Notes: a model not told the origin generated them from the sequence alone. A DNA stretch of 64,000 nucleotides from Rahnella variigena (GCF_003610915.1 NZ_NSDJ01000001.1:4340001-4404000), one strand, 5' to 3'; positions 1 through 7,663 are shown, numbered from the stretch's first letter. Made by a program: numbers and translations.

Positions 1-108
1 GTTTACGCGCGGTTGTTCGCCGCTGCGCAACCGACGCCTGAGAATGCGTTCAAGCTGATACTGGCGAAGCGAACGCTCGCCTCCGTGCTGACTGAAGCGA
101 GGGCATAA
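1..108 (+). CDS. paoB: FAD-binding subunit of periplasmic aldehyde oxidoreductase, 3' end only
   Basis: The first 35 codons are open from the window edge and end in TAA at 106-108, three bases before the paoC start. The visible residues (reading [10 protein letters not shown] at the start) are what is expected at the C terminus of the CO-dehydrogenase-type FAD subunit PaoB/YagS. The assignment rests mainly on the position directly upstream of paoC, because in the known paoABC operon the FAD subunit lies there. The rest of the gene is outside the window. Confidence 0.7.
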   Translation, partial: VYARLFAAAQPTPENAFKLILAKRTLASVLTEARA

Positions 109-111
109 CAA

Positions 112-2310
112 ATGAAATTCGACACGCCTGCAACTGACAACCCGATCGACCAGATGAAAGTGGTCGGTCGTGCGCATGACCGCATCGACGGTCCGCTAAA
201 AACCACCGGCACCGCGCCCTACGCCTACGAATGGCAGGATGAAGTGCCGGGCGCAGCCTATGGTTATGTCCTTGGTGCCGCCATTGCCAAAGGCCGTATC
301 ATCTCGATGGATCTGCATGACGCAGAACACGCACCCGGCGTGCTGGCGATCGTCACGGCGGCCAACGCCGGTAAGCTCGGCAAAGGCGACATGAATGCCG
401 CCACGCTGCTGGGCGGCCCGCAGATTGAGCACTACCATCAGGCGATTGCCGTGGTTGTGGCAGAGACCTTCGAGCAGGCACGCGCCGCCGCGTCACTGAT
501 CAACGTTGATTACCAGCGTGAACAAGGTGCGTACAGCCTGGCAGAGCAAAAGCCTGCCGTCACCACGCCGCCGGAAGATACGCCGGACAAAACCGCCGGT
601 GATTTCGACAGCGCCTTCGCCGCCTCGCCGGTGCAGCATGACGCCATTTATACGACGCCGGATCAGAGCCATATGGCGATGGAACCGCACGCCTCACTGG
701 CCGTCTGGGAAGGCGACAAGCTGATCCTGCGTACTTCGAACCAGATGATCGCCTGGTGTCGCAGTGAACTTGCCAAAACGCTGAATATTCCCGAAGAGAA
801 GGTGCGGGTGATTTCGCCTTACATCGGCGGTGGTTTCGGCGGCAAACTGTTCCTGCGCAGCGATGCTGTGCTGGCAGCACTGGCGGCGCGTGCCGCGAAC
901 AGGCCGGTGAAAGTGATGTTGCCACGACCGCTGCTCCCTAATAACACCACGCACCGTCCGGCCACTATTCAGCACATCCGCATCGGCACGGATGAAAAAG
1001 GCCGCATCACTGCCATCGCGCATGAAAGCTGGTCGGGCAACCTGCCCGGTGGTACACCGGAGACAGCCGTGCAGCAGAGTGAACTGCTTTATGCGGGCAA
1101 AAACCGGCTGACCGGGTTACGGCTGGCACAGCTGGATCTGCCCGAAGGCAACGCCATGCGCGCTCCCGGCGAAGCGCCTGGTCTGATGGCACTGGAAATC
1201 GCTATCGACGAAGTGGCGGAGAAAGCCGGCGTTGATCCGGTGGAGTTTCGTATTCTGAACGACACGCAGGTCGATCCGCTCAATACCGAGCGTTTCTTTT
1301 CACGCCGTCAGTTGATCGAGTGCCTGCGTACCGGCTCAGATAAATTCGGCTGGCACCGGCGTCATACCACACCGGCACAGGTTCGCGACGGACGCTGGCT
1401 GATCGGTATGGGTGTCGCGGCGGGTTTTCGTAACAATCTGCTGGATAAATCCGGTGCGCGGGTGCATCTCGACGCGCAGGGCATCGTGACGGTGGAGACC
1501 GATATGACCGATATCGGCACCGGCAGTTACACCATCATCGCCCAGACCGCCGCCGAGATGATGGGCGTTCCGCTGGAAAAAGTGGTCGTGCGTTTGGGTG
1601 ATTCCGACTTCCCGGTGTCTGCCGGTTCCGGCGGCCAGTGGGGTGCGAATACGTCTACCGCCGGGGTGTACGCCGCCTGCGTGAAACTGCGCGAAGCTGT
1701 CGCTGAAAAGCTCGGGTTTAATGCGGATGACGCCGTGTTTACCGATGAACTGATTTGTCAGGGCGAGCGCACCGCCCCGCTCGCCAAAGCCGCAGCCAGC
1801 GGAACCCTCACAGTGGAAGACACCATCGAGTTCGGCGGGCTGGACAAGACGTTCCAGCAATCGACCTTCGCAGCGCATTACGTGGAAGTCGGCGTGGATA
1901 TCGCCACCGGCGAAACCCGTGTCCGCCGCATGCTGGCGGTCTGCGCTGCAGGCCGGATACTTAACCCGAAAACGGCACGCAGCCAGGTGATCGGCGCGAT
2001 GACCATGGGCGTCGGCGCGGCCCTGACGGAAGAACTGAATATCGATAAGGAGTTGGGATACTTCGTGAATCACGATCTTGCAGCCTATGAAGTGCCGGTT
2101 CACGCCGACATCCCTGATCAGGAAGTGATTTTCCTCGACGACACAGACCCGGTTTCTTCCCCCATGAAAGCCAAAGGCGTCGGCGAACTGGGCCTGTGTG
2201 GCGTCAGCGCCGCCATCGCCAATGCCATTTATAACGCCACAGGCATCAGGGTTCGCGATTATCCGGTAACACTGGATAAGCTGATTGAGGGGCTGCCGGA
2301 GATTGAGTGA
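112..2310 (+). CDS. paoC: Molybdenum-binding catalytic subunit of periplasmic aldehyde oxidoreductase PaoABC
   Basis: This 732-residue protein has the length of E. coli PaoC/YagR and the xanthine-oxidase-family large subunit fold: an N-terminal domain (RAHDRIDGPLKTTGTAPYAYEW near residue 20) followed by molybdopterin cytosine dinucleotide-binding segments (YIGGGFGGK near 240, APGEAPG near 350, GSGGQWGANTSTAG near 505). The catalytic base glutamate is present in KGVGELG at residue 692. PaoABC oxidises aromatic and other aldehydes in the periplasm; the Tat signal belongs to PaoA, which is outside the window. A GAGGG ribosome binding site overlaps the end of paoB, so the two genes are translationally close. 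PaoD, the cofactor-insertion chaperone normally next in the operon, is not present downstream; the accessory region begins instead. Confidence 0.93.
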   Translation: MKFDTPATDNPIDQMKVVGRAHDRIDGPLKTTGTAPYAYEWQDEVPGAAYGYVLGAAIAKGRIISMDLHDAEHAPGVLAIVTAANAGKLGKGDMNAATLLGGPQIEHYHQAIAVVVAETFEQARAAASLINVDYQREQGAYSLAEQKPAVTTPPEDTPDKTAGDFDSAFAASPVQHDAIYTTPDQSHMAMEPHASLAVWEGDKLILRTSNQMIAWCRSELAKTLNIPEEKVRVISPYIGGGFGGKLFLRSDAVLAALAARAANRPVKVMLPRPLLPNNTTHRPATIQHIRIGTDEKGRITAIAHESWSGNLPGGTPETAVQQSELLYAGKNRLTGLRLAQLDLPEGNAMRAPGEAPGLMALEIAIDEVAEKAGVDPVEFRILNDTQVDPLNTERFFSRRQLIECLRTGSDKFGWHRRHTTPAQVRDGRWLIGMGVAAGFRNNLLDKSGARVHLDAQGIVTVETDMTDIGTGSYTIIAQTAAEMMGVPLEKVVVRLGDSDFPVSAGSGGQWGANTSTAGVYAACVKLREAVAEKLGFNADDAVFTDELICQGERTAPLAKAAASGTLTVEDTIEFGGLDKTFQQSTFAAHYVEVGVDIATGETRVRRMLAVCAAGRILNPKTARSQVIGAMTMGVGAALTEELNIDKELGYFVNHDLAAYEVPVHADIPDQEVIFLDDTDPVSSPMKAKGVGELGLCGVSAAIANAIYNATGIRVRDYPVTLDKLIEGLPEIE

Positions 2311-2337
2311 GTGGGATAAGGGAAAATCCGTGCGCTT

Positions 2338-2369
2338 GCGTTACTGTCTTTTATAAGAGACAGTAACGC
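2338..2369. promoter_or_regulatory. 12-bp perfect palindrome upstream of antitoxin gene, candidate operator
   Basis: Arms GCGTTACTGTCT (2338-2349) and its exact reverse complement (2358-2369) are separated by 8 bases. It lies 45 bp before the HigA-like antitoxin gene and 28 bp after paoC. Such palindromes are usual autoregulatory operators of antitoxins. It could also act as a weak terminator for paoC, but no T tract follows. Confidence 0.45.
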
Positions 2370-2413
2370 GGGATATTGATATATCTGGCTGACTTCAGGA
2401 AGAGGCAAAAACC

Positions 2414-2752
2414 ATGAACGCGAAAGACACCGCAGGTGATTCGATCCCTGCATCAGTAAGCCGTGATGCAGAGATGATTGAGACGCTCCGCGCCAATCCG
2501 AAATATGCTGAAATTTATCTGCAAACGGCATTAGAGGAAATCTACGAAGAGGGTGGCGTTCCGGCCTTCCTCACGGCATTACGTCGGGTCATCGAAGCAC
2601 GCGGTGGAGTCGGTGAAATCTCTAAAAAATCCGGTATAACGCGCCAGCACATCTACAGAGCGTTATCAGAGAATGGTAACCCAACTATCGGTACGCTAAC
2701 GGAACTCACACGTGCTGCAGGGGTTCGGCTTTCGGCTGGGCAACATGCCTGA
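2414..2752 (+). CDS. HigA-like addiction-module antidote protein (orphan)
   Basis: The 112-residue product resembles the COG3636 'addiction module antidote' family. It has an N-terminal segment (ETLRANPKYAEIYLQTALEE near residue 24) and a C-terminal Cro/C1-type helix-turn-helix (GGVGEISKKSGITRQHIYRAL near residue 70). Relatives repress their own operon and neutralise a HigB/RelE-type RNase toxin encoded just upstream. Here no toxin ORF is present on either side: paoC ends 103 bp upstream and a hairpin follows downstream. AGGAAGAGG is the ribosome binding site. It may be a remnant of a two-gene module or an independent repressor using the palindrome at 2338. Confidence 0.75.
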   Translation: MNAKDTAGDSIPASVSRDAEMIETLRANPKYAEIYLQTALEEIYEEGGVPAFLTALRRVIEARGGVGEISKKSGITRQHIYRALSENGNPTIGTLTELTRAAGVRLSAGQHA

Positions 2753-2787
2753 TTGAGTAACTCGAAAAATCTTACCGACTGTTTTAT

Positions 2788-2813
2788 AAGGGAGCCTATC
2801 TACTGGCTCCCTT
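2788..2813 (+). terminator. Hairpin terminator after antitoxin gene
   Basis: A perfect 9-bp stem (AAGGGAGCC / GGCTCCCTT) with an 8-base loop begins 36 bp after the antitoxin stop. The following sequence (ATTGCATCTTTT) is only moderately T-rich, so termination efficiency is uncertain. Confidence 0.5.
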
Positions 2814-2875
2814 ATTGCATCTTTTGCACTAATAACTATTTATCAGTCTTGCCCGTCTAATTCATGTCGCAAACA

Positions 2876-3133
2876 CTATTTGTCAGTAATCCGCGCGGTT
2901 CTTTGAACCAGATTTCCCTGCCGGTCATAATAACGGCTCGGCCAGACGATATGTGGTGGCACACCGATTGCCTGAGAGATAAGGATCTCTCCTTTCGGCC
3001 AGGGTCTGGAAAGTGCATTGGAAAGCGTGGAAGAACTCAGCCCCGCAGCGCGTGATACCGCTGCCAGCGTGGTGCCTTTCTTGCGAAGTGCCGCAATGAT
3101 ATCGGCGGGATGCCAGTCGTTGAGAGTATTCAT
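2876..3133 (-). CDS. Nlp/Ner-family (SfsB-like) DNA-binding regulator, copy 1
   Basis: This 85-residue protein carries the Ner/Nlp helix-turn-helix of Mu-like phages and SfsB. Recognisable stretches are DWHPADIIAALRKKGTTLAA, then SSSTLSNAL, then RPWPKGE and IGVPPHIVWPSRY. The ATG at 3133 is chosen because AAGGAG precedes it at the proper distance and homologous copy 2 (7373-7645) starts at the same point of the alignment. Family members are small repressors of lysogens and mobile elements. Two paralogues within 5 kb is unusual and points to related mobile DNA on both sides of the 4592 att copy. Confidence 0.85.
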   Translation of the reverse strand: MNTLNDWHPADIIAALRKKGTTLAAVSRAAGLSSSTLSNALSRPWPKGEILISQAIGVPPHIVWPSRYYDRQGNLVQRTARITDK

Positions 3134-3482
3134 GGATTGCTCCTTCAGATAGTTAATCACTACCACGGGAGCTGCGAAACCCTTTGGTGGTAGCCCAGAC
3201 GAGGTTCGCAGTACCGGTTCTGAAGGCTACCGGCCAGCCCGAAGGCTGCCCCGCCTGAGCCACCATTGAGATACTGCATGTGGATTACAGCCACATTTTC
3301 AATAGTTGCGTCAAAGCGACGGCACTCTCAACGTGAGGTGCCGCCTTCAGATTACACGAGCTGCGAAACTCGGCTGCGGATTGTGCCGCAGCGGTGTAGA
3401 TTATATCGGAAATCAGAAGGGCTGACCAAGTAAGTCGTTGAAGTTGCGAGGTGGGTTCCATGAAGTTTTTATGGAGGAAAAG
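3134..3482. other. Non-coding region resembling a P4-satellite leader (Icd/Ash type)
   Basis: No convincing gene is seen. A 12-bp direct repeat (GAGCTGCGAAAC) occurs at 3169-3180 and 3358-3369, with an inverted partial copy (GTTCGCAG) near 3204. A 7-bp stem CTACCAC/GTGGTAG frames the first copy. The phrase around 3190-3220 (TAGCCCAGACGAGGTTCGCA) resembles, from memory, the immunity/leader region of P4-like satellites where Ash/Icd proteins and the small CI RNA are made. This is recognition by eye and not a search result. Confidence 0.4.
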
Positions 3483-3704
3483 ATGGCTACTTATAAAGAA
3501 ATAATTGCGGATGTGAAGTCCAGAACGGGTAAAACTATTCACACTCCTTGCTGGATTGCGCATGTCAAAGCAATGCATGGCTTGACCACACGACAAGCTC
3601 ATAATCGACAAGATCCTGAAAAACGTGTGAAACCCTGCCCTGAGGAGTGGATTAGCGAAATAGAAAAATCTTTGCTGAAATTGGGAATGATCGATTCCCT
3701 ATAA
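3483..3704 (+). CDS. Small conserved protein upstream of HNH nuclease, function unknown
   Basis: The product is 73 residues when started at the ATG at 3483, which has GGAGG nearby; an in-frame upstream ATG at 3438 lacks such support. Notable residues are HTPCWIAHVKAMHGL followed by RQAHNRQDPEKRVKPCPEEW. This looks like a small, possibly nucleic-acid-binding domain with two cysteines, but I cannot name a function. It ends 15 bp before the HNH nuclease and shares its direction, so the two are probably co-transcribed and may work together. Confidence 0.65.
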   Translation: MATYKEIIADVKSRTGKTIHTPCWIAHVKAMHGLTTRQAHNRQDPEKRVKPCPEEWISEIEKSLLKLGMIDSL

Positions 3705-3719
3705 TATTAAGGAGAAGAA

Positions 3720-4367
3720 ATGCCAAAGCTTTTACCCGATTTTATTTCACGCCAGCAAATCATCGAGGCTATTCACGCTTATAACAGCGGTATCTTGCAC
3801 AAGTTTGATGCTTCTCGTATTTATGACGTTATGCATGATGGGCTAAGCTACCCTCCCAAGGCCATCGTGGGTATTGCAGCGACAAAAATGACTGGCGTTG
3901 AGTTTACTCCAGAGGATTTCACAGGAGGAATAAAATCTAAATGTGTGAAATTACTTACAAATCAAGGCTTCGAAATCAGAATTAAAAAGGGAAAAGCATA
4001 CTTTTCTACGAATAATGATCATCCTGATGAATTACATAGCACCGGTCAGTTTTGGGAAGGTTCGATAAAACAAATCACTGTTAACCTTTATGAAAGGGAT
4101 ATTGATGCAAGGAAGTCCGCGATAGCCCACCACGGTACAAATTGCCAAGTATGCAATATTGATTTCTGTAAGATATATGGCGAAATCGGCGAAGGATTTA
4201 TTCATATCCATCATTTGATACCCCTCTCAACAATCAAAGAGAATTATCGAGTTGACACGATAAAAGATCTCGTCCCGGTGTGTCCAAATTGCCATGCGAT
4301 GTTGCATAAACGGATACCGCCGTTTACGCCTGAAGAACTTAAACTGATTATTTCTAAGGATGGATGA
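3720..4367 (+). CDS. HNH endonuclease, McrA-like (putative type IV restriction)
   Basis: This 215-residue protein has a C-terminal HNH nuclease: a CQVC pair near residue 143, IHIHHLIPLS near 161, then DLVPVCPNCHAMLHK near 182. The paired cysteines bind structural zinc and the His-His-Asn-His set forms the active site. The N-terminal 85 residues (SRQQIIEAIHAYNSG, YPPKAIVGIAA, FTGGIKSKCVKLLTNQGFEI) resemble the head domain of ScoMcrA-like nucleases that recognise modified DNA. AAGGAG precedes the start. The likely role is defence against modified phage DNA. This is inferred from domain layout, and base composition is lower in GC than the backbone. Confidence 0.8.
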   Translation: MPKLLPDFISRQQIIEAIHAYNSGILHKFDASRIYDVMHDGLSYPPKAIVGIAATKMTGVEFTPEDFTGGIKSKCVKLLTNQGFEIRIKKGKAYFSTNNDHPDELHSTGQFWEGSIKQITVNLYERDIDARKSAIAHHGTNCQVCNIDFCKIYGEIGEGFIHIHHLIPLSTIKENYRVDTIKDLVPVCPNCHAMLHKRIPPFTPEELKLIISKDG

Positions 4368-4591
4368 GCAGACTTTATGATGTCCATAAAACGAGAGGAA
4401 AATATGACCTTAACGTTGTTAATGCGCAGCTCTGTGCGCAGGCTGTTATGACCTTTTTAGATATGCCTTTACTAGGCGATCAAAATTAATTAGCAAAAAA
4501 GGAATCTTATGTGAATTTTGAAGAAATAAAGGAGCTGATGCTAAATAGAAATATATCGAATAGATTAAAAACTAATAAAGTACAAGATAGA

Positions 4592-4615
4592 AATGGTGCC
4601 GACTACCGGAATCGA
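4592..4615 (-). repeat. attR-like 24-bp copy of the tRNA-Thr 3' end
   Basis: Bases 4592-4615 are identical over 24 bp to 9654-9677, which covers the CCA end and T-arm of the tRNA-Thr gene. The match stops abruptly on both sides. Duplicated tRNA 3' ends are the standard scar of tyrosine-integrase elements, so this marks the distal end of an island that entered at tRNA-Thr. Confidence 0.88.
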
Positions 4616-4834
4616 TAACCAGAGTAAGTAATTGTTTTTTTATAAAGAAATTAACTCACAATTAAAAACACCCCCATAAATACCCCCTATTTCTCCCCAA
4701 GAAGTTAGTTCGCGATGTTTATTGATTAACATCATGCTAAGTAAACATCAGTGAGATGTTCTGTCATAGCCCTTTCAACAAAAAACTTATGCAAACAAAA
4801 TTTAAATATTTTCGCCTGCTAATTAAGTCAACTA

Positions 4835-4887
4835 AAGGTGTGGCTAAATAATCATTCATCACAACAAATTAAAACTAGCCACACCTT
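4835..4887. repeat. 12-bp inverted repeat with 29-base loop, 3' of ATPase gene
   Basis: Arms AAGGTGTGGCTA (4835-4846) and TAGCCACACCTT (4876-4887) are exact complements. It sits 37 bp beyond the stop of the minus-strand ATPase gene. It could be a terminator for that gene, although the loop is long and the tail lacks a strong T run, or a recombinase/excisionase site next to the att copy. Confidence 0.5.
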
Positions 4888-4923
4888 AAAAAATCAATAT
4901 AAACCTAAAACAAAAAATATTTT

Positions 4924-6387
4924 TTAAAAAGCCTTACCCTGAACAATATTTAGGTAGGGTCTGTATAGAAATGGTATTTTAAGTAAAGCATCATTCTTGA
5001 AAATTTTCTGGTCAATAAATCCTATTTCAGAAAGCTGGACTGAAATGCCCCTAGCTATATTGACATCGGCTTTCCAAATTTGAGCAACAGTTTCGAGAGT
5101 ATGCTCTGCTTTTTGATTTTCCAGCGCCATAATATGCTCTCGCAAGTCTGGATACTCAGCAAATATTGTTTGTTCAAGCTTAACTTTTGATATTTCATAA
5201 GTTGCCTTTTTAATGGCTTGTCGACTAACAATATTTGGCGCCTCCGCTTTATCACTACTAATATCCTGCTCTCTACGCTCCTCAAGAACCGTTTGATTAT
5301 AAAAGTGTATTAGTTCGCGAGGCGCGACGTAACCTAATCCATCTCGCACTCGACTAATAATCCAGTCAAAAGTGTCTGACTGTTTCTCTCCAACATCAAC
5401 TTGTTTAGGGAATAGCGTATAGTAATATTCTTTTTGTTTATCAAAATCTGATTTTATTTTTTCAGCATCAATGGACAATTCATTTATTATCTCAGAATTT
5501 TCTAATGAGCGAATAACTATCAGGTTCAGAAGGTTGTTTAATGTCCACTCAATGTTCGTCGCACGCGTAATGTGACTTGCCTCTCTGAAGCCCTCTTTGG
5601 TTATTCTATTCCAGATGTCGTTTCTAAGAAAAATTTTTAATGATATGAACTCAAACTCTTCTAAATCAAGGTATACTTTAAACAACGCTCGAAGTGCATT
5701 TTTCTCTAAATCGAGACTTTGTTCGAAAGCAACATCTAATCGGTCGCACAGCAACCAAAATTTAATATCTTTCCCTTCAAGATATTTATTTAAAAAATCA
5801 AACAACTCATCAACTGAAATATACCCGACTTTCCTTTCTGCTTCTGTGGGGGTTTTGAAGGTTATTTTCCCAGTAATGCCCCCTTCAATTGTAGCCCCCC
5901 CCTCAACAGACTCAATATTAACTAATTGCCTTGCAAATCTCATTGCACTGTTTACAAATCTTTTTAAAGTGTTTTGTTGCTCAATTAATCCTGCCTCAAT
6001 CAATTTATCAATTACAGTTTTAGCATGCCCACTATTATGTCCATTAGTTATCAACCAATCACATATGATTTGAAGAAAGTAAACCTTCCACAAGGTTATA
6101 AATTCTTTTTCTGCCGTTGGAGGTTCATCACTAACATCAGAAAATACTGTTTGACCCGTTGGCTTTTCTGCAGAAAGCAGAATCACTTTTTTCTCTTTAA
6201 ACTCATCGATTCTTTTAAGTAATAACGTATACAAAGCGCTTTTACCAGAACCTTTAGCACCAAAGACAATATCCACATCACCATTATAAAGGGACTCCCA
6301 CTGTTGGGTTTTGACAAAATAATTTGATAACTTTTCTGATTCTTGCTCAGCAACACGCTCACCAAAAGATATTCTTTCAAGTTTCAT
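4924..6387 (-). CDS. P-loop ATPase, Sll1717-like family (putative defence protein)
   Basis: The product is 487 residues from the ATG at 6387, which has AAAAGGAG upstream; the frame stays open for 96 more codons but that extension has no good start. Walker A is FGAKGSGKSALY near residue 40 and a Walker-B-like strand ends in WLLCDRLDVAFE near 225. Near the C terminus RDGLGYVAPRELIHFYN is a conserved-looking segment. The layout matches what I recall as the 'P-loop ATPase, Sll1717 family', a STAND/KAP-like group often in defence islands. The function of the family is not settled. Codon use is AT-rich, unlike the backbone. It is first in island 1, convergent with nothing and followed by the 4835 inverted repeat. 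Confidence 0.72.
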   Translation of the reverse strand: MKLERISFGERVAEQESEKLSNYFVKTQQWESLYNGDVDIVFGAKGSGKSALYTLLLKRIDEFKEKKVILLSAEKPTGQTVFSDVSDEPPTAEKEFITLWKVYFLQIICDWLITNGHNSGHAKTVIDKLIEAGLIEQQNTLKRFVNSAMRFARQLVNIESVEGGATIEGGITGKITFKTPTEAERKVGYISVDELFDFLNKYLEGKDIKFWLLCDRLDVAFEQSLDLEKNALRALFKVYLDLEEFEFISLKIFLRNDIWNRITKEGFREASHITRATNIEWTLNNLLNLIVIRSLENSEIINELSIDAEKIKSDFDKQKEYYYTLFPKQVDVGEKQSDTFDWIISRVRDGLGYVAPRELIHFYNQTVLEERREQDISSDKAEAPNIVSRQAIKKATYEISKVKLEQTIFAEYPDLREHIMALENQKAEHTLETVAQIWKADVNIARGISVQLSEIGFIDQKIFKNDALLKIPFLYRPYLNIVQGKAF

Positions 6388-6712
6388 CTCAACTCCTTTT
6401 ATTAAGCTCGCACTAAAAAATAGAGAATTAGTTTTGTTATGAAAATTATTCTTCATATACAGATAAAAAGTCAACCACTCATTTACACTTTGAGAATATC
6501 TATTAACAAAGATAGCCATCCTTATACTTAGCAGTTGGCTATACGCACCCTTTATGCGCCAAGATATTTTACTGGTGTAGAGTGAGTTAGAGCAGACAAA
6601 TTTAGAACTGACGAAAATTGCACTACTCCGCACCCGCCTGCGGTTTTTGTAAGGCATAATTTTTTCAGTTTTCATTTTCTACAAACCGATACGCCAGACC
6701 GCCGCCCAAGGG
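6388..6712. other. AT-rich upstream region of ATPase gene
   Basis: The ATPase reading frame remains open upstream to 6675, but this extension (starting MKTEKIMPYKNRRR) has no family-like features and lacks a convincing ribosome binding site, so it is treated as non-coding leader and promoter region. No clear hairpin or operator was found. Confidence 0.5.
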
Positions 6713-6976
6713 TTATTCCTCATCCAAAACTGCCCGAACCCGCGCTTTAAGTTCATCAGCATCAAACTCATCCTTGTCACGATCATCATCAGGATTGAAT
6801 TGATCTGCGAGACAGAAAATGGTCGAGCATTTTTCACTGTCCTGAAAGTTATCTTTCAGCGAATCGCCGTTATCACCCTCAGCTTTCCATAACATCTGAT
6901 AAGGGTCAGCAAAATCTTCGGCTGAGATCTCGCCATTAATAAATGATCTGGCGAAGGTTAAAAGTTTCTGGCTCAT
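6713..6976 (-). CDS. Colicin-D-type immunity protein (orphan)
   Basis: The 87-residue acidic protein matches the pattern of the bacterial self-protective colicin-like immunity family that includes ImmD: FARSFINGEISAEDFAD near residue 8, a central SEKCSTIFCLADQFNPDDDR and a C-terminal DADELKARVRAVL. ImmD-type proteins bind and block tRNA-cleaving colicin domains. No bacteriocin or CDI toxin gene is next to it, so it is an orphan that could protect against toxins from competitors. It lies 26 bp downstream of the XRE gene on the same strand and is probably co-transcribed with it. Confidence 0.72.
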   Translation of the reverse strand: MSQKLLTFARSFINGEISAEDFADPYQMLWKAEGDNGDSLKDNFQDSEKCSTIFCLADQFNPDDDRDKDEFDADELKARVRAVLDEE

Positions 6977-7002
6977 TTTTGAGTATCCTGCAATTGAACA
7001 GA

Positions 7003-7260
7003 CTACGATTGTTTTTTACTTTCATGATATTCAATAATCAGCGCAGCAAGCTCGTCTTCCTCCGCATAAAAATAGGCAACAGGCACATCCAGCACTTTAG
7101 CTATTCTGCTGACAGTATCCTGATCCGGCTGATGCTTGCCTTTCTCATACTGATTCATGCGCGCACTTGATGAGGCCTCATCAACTCCCGCCAGTACACC
7201 TAACTTGTATTGAGAAAGCCCGGCACGCAGACGTGCTTCCTTGAGTCTCTTGATCAACAT
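7003..7260 (-). CDS. XRE-family helix-turn-helix repressor
   Basis: The 85-residue product is a typical Cro/C1 domain: RLKEARLRAGLSQYKLGVLAG, an unusual DEASSSARMNQYEKGKHQPD turn, then TVSRIAKVLDVPVAYFYAEEDE. It is divergent from Nlp copy 2 across a 112-bp region holding two near-identical dyads (7282 and 7331), so it probably controls both promoters. The downstream immunity gene is likely in the same transcript. Confidence 0.88.
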   Translation of the reverse strand: MLIKRLKEARLRAGLSQYKLGVLAGVDEASSSARMNQYEKGKHQPDQDTVSRIAKVLDVPVAYFYAEEDELAALIIEYHESKKQS

Positions 7261-7281
7261 GATGTCGGAGCCAACCTTTTC

Positions 7282-7298
7282 ACTAAGTTATTCTTAGT
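7282..7298. promoter_or_regulatory. Operator-like dyad, copy 1
   Basis: ACTAAG-N5-CTTAGT is a perfect 6+6 palindrome 22 bp upstream of the XRE gene start. Its reverse complement differs from the copy at 7331-7347 in one spacer base only. Confidence 0.75.
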
Positions 7299-7330
7299 TT
7301 TTTATTGTGTTATTTTTAAGCGCTGCGCAT

Positions 7331-7347
7331 ACTAAGGATAACTTAGT
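7331..7347. promoter_or_regulatory. Operator-like dyad, copy 2
   Basis: ACTAAGGATAACTTAGT repeats the dyad at 7282 with centres 49 bp apart, close to five helical turns apart. It lies 26 bp before the Nlp copy 2 start. Paired identical dyads in a divergent promoter are typical of phage-type repressors. Confidence 0.75.
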
Positions 7348-7372
7348 AACCACTATTATCCGGAGGTCTTAC

Positions 7373-7645
7373 ATGGCAGTTTCAAAAGATTGGCATACCG
7401 CTGACATCATCGCGGCAATCAGGAAGAAAGGGACAACAATGGCGGCGGTTTCAAGGGACGCAGGATTGAGTTCATCCACGCTTTCCAATGCGCTGGTAAG
7501 ACCCTGGCCGAAAGGCGAAATGATCATTGCAAAGACGATTGGGGTTGAGGCAAAAGAGATCTGGCCAAGTCGGTATTTTTTTTGGGTAAAAAAGGAAAAA
7601 AATAGACAGAAAGCTGAGGTCTTAAATGAATTAATTGTTTTATGA
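7373..7645 (+). CDS. Nlp/Ner-family DNA-binding regulator, copy 2
   Basis: This 90-residue protein is strongly similar to the product of 2876-3133: DWHTADIIAAIRKKGTTMAAVS, then SSSTLSNAL and RPWPKGEMI, with IWPSRYFF marking the end of the shared part and a divergent lysine-rich tail. The ATG at 7373 is preceded by CGGAGG; the longer open frame from 7307 runs through the operators. It closes island 1, ending 18 bp before the imperfect att copy at 7664. Confidence 0.86.
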   Translation: MAVSKDWHTADIIAAIRKKGTTMAAVSRDAGLSSSTLSNALVRPWPKGEMIIAKTIGVEAKEIWPSRYFFWVKKEKNRQKAEVLNELIVL

Positions 7646-7663
7646 TATAAAAATTAAAGCAGA

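Larger units (their letters stand above)
4368..4923. other. AT-rich intergenic region containing att copy and an inverted repeat
   Basis: No gene is supported here; ORFs of 15 codons or fewer only. The region is much more AT-rich than the backbone. It contains the tRNA-Thr-derived att copy (4592-4615) and a 12-bp inverted repeat (4835-4887), both listed separately. A short dyad GATGTT/AACATC lies near 4715. Confidence 0.7.

Noticed and set aside
2339-2368. 12-base similarity to the Tn5 mosaic end within the palindrome (CTGTCTCTTATA on the minus strand)
   Set aside because: The match stops after 12 bases, the remainder of the 19-bp mosaic end is absent, and the bases are fully explained by the palindrome. 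No library-adapter junction or transposase is seen.
4404-4450. Short ORF and TGCGCAG/CTGTGCGCA dyad after the HNH gene
   Set aside because: The ORF is 15 codons without recognisable features and the dyad is imperfect.
6388-6675. 96-codon N-terminal extension of the ATPase
   Set aside because: No ribosome binding site at its ATG, sequence unlike the family, and a proper AAAAGGAG-ATG start exists at 6387.
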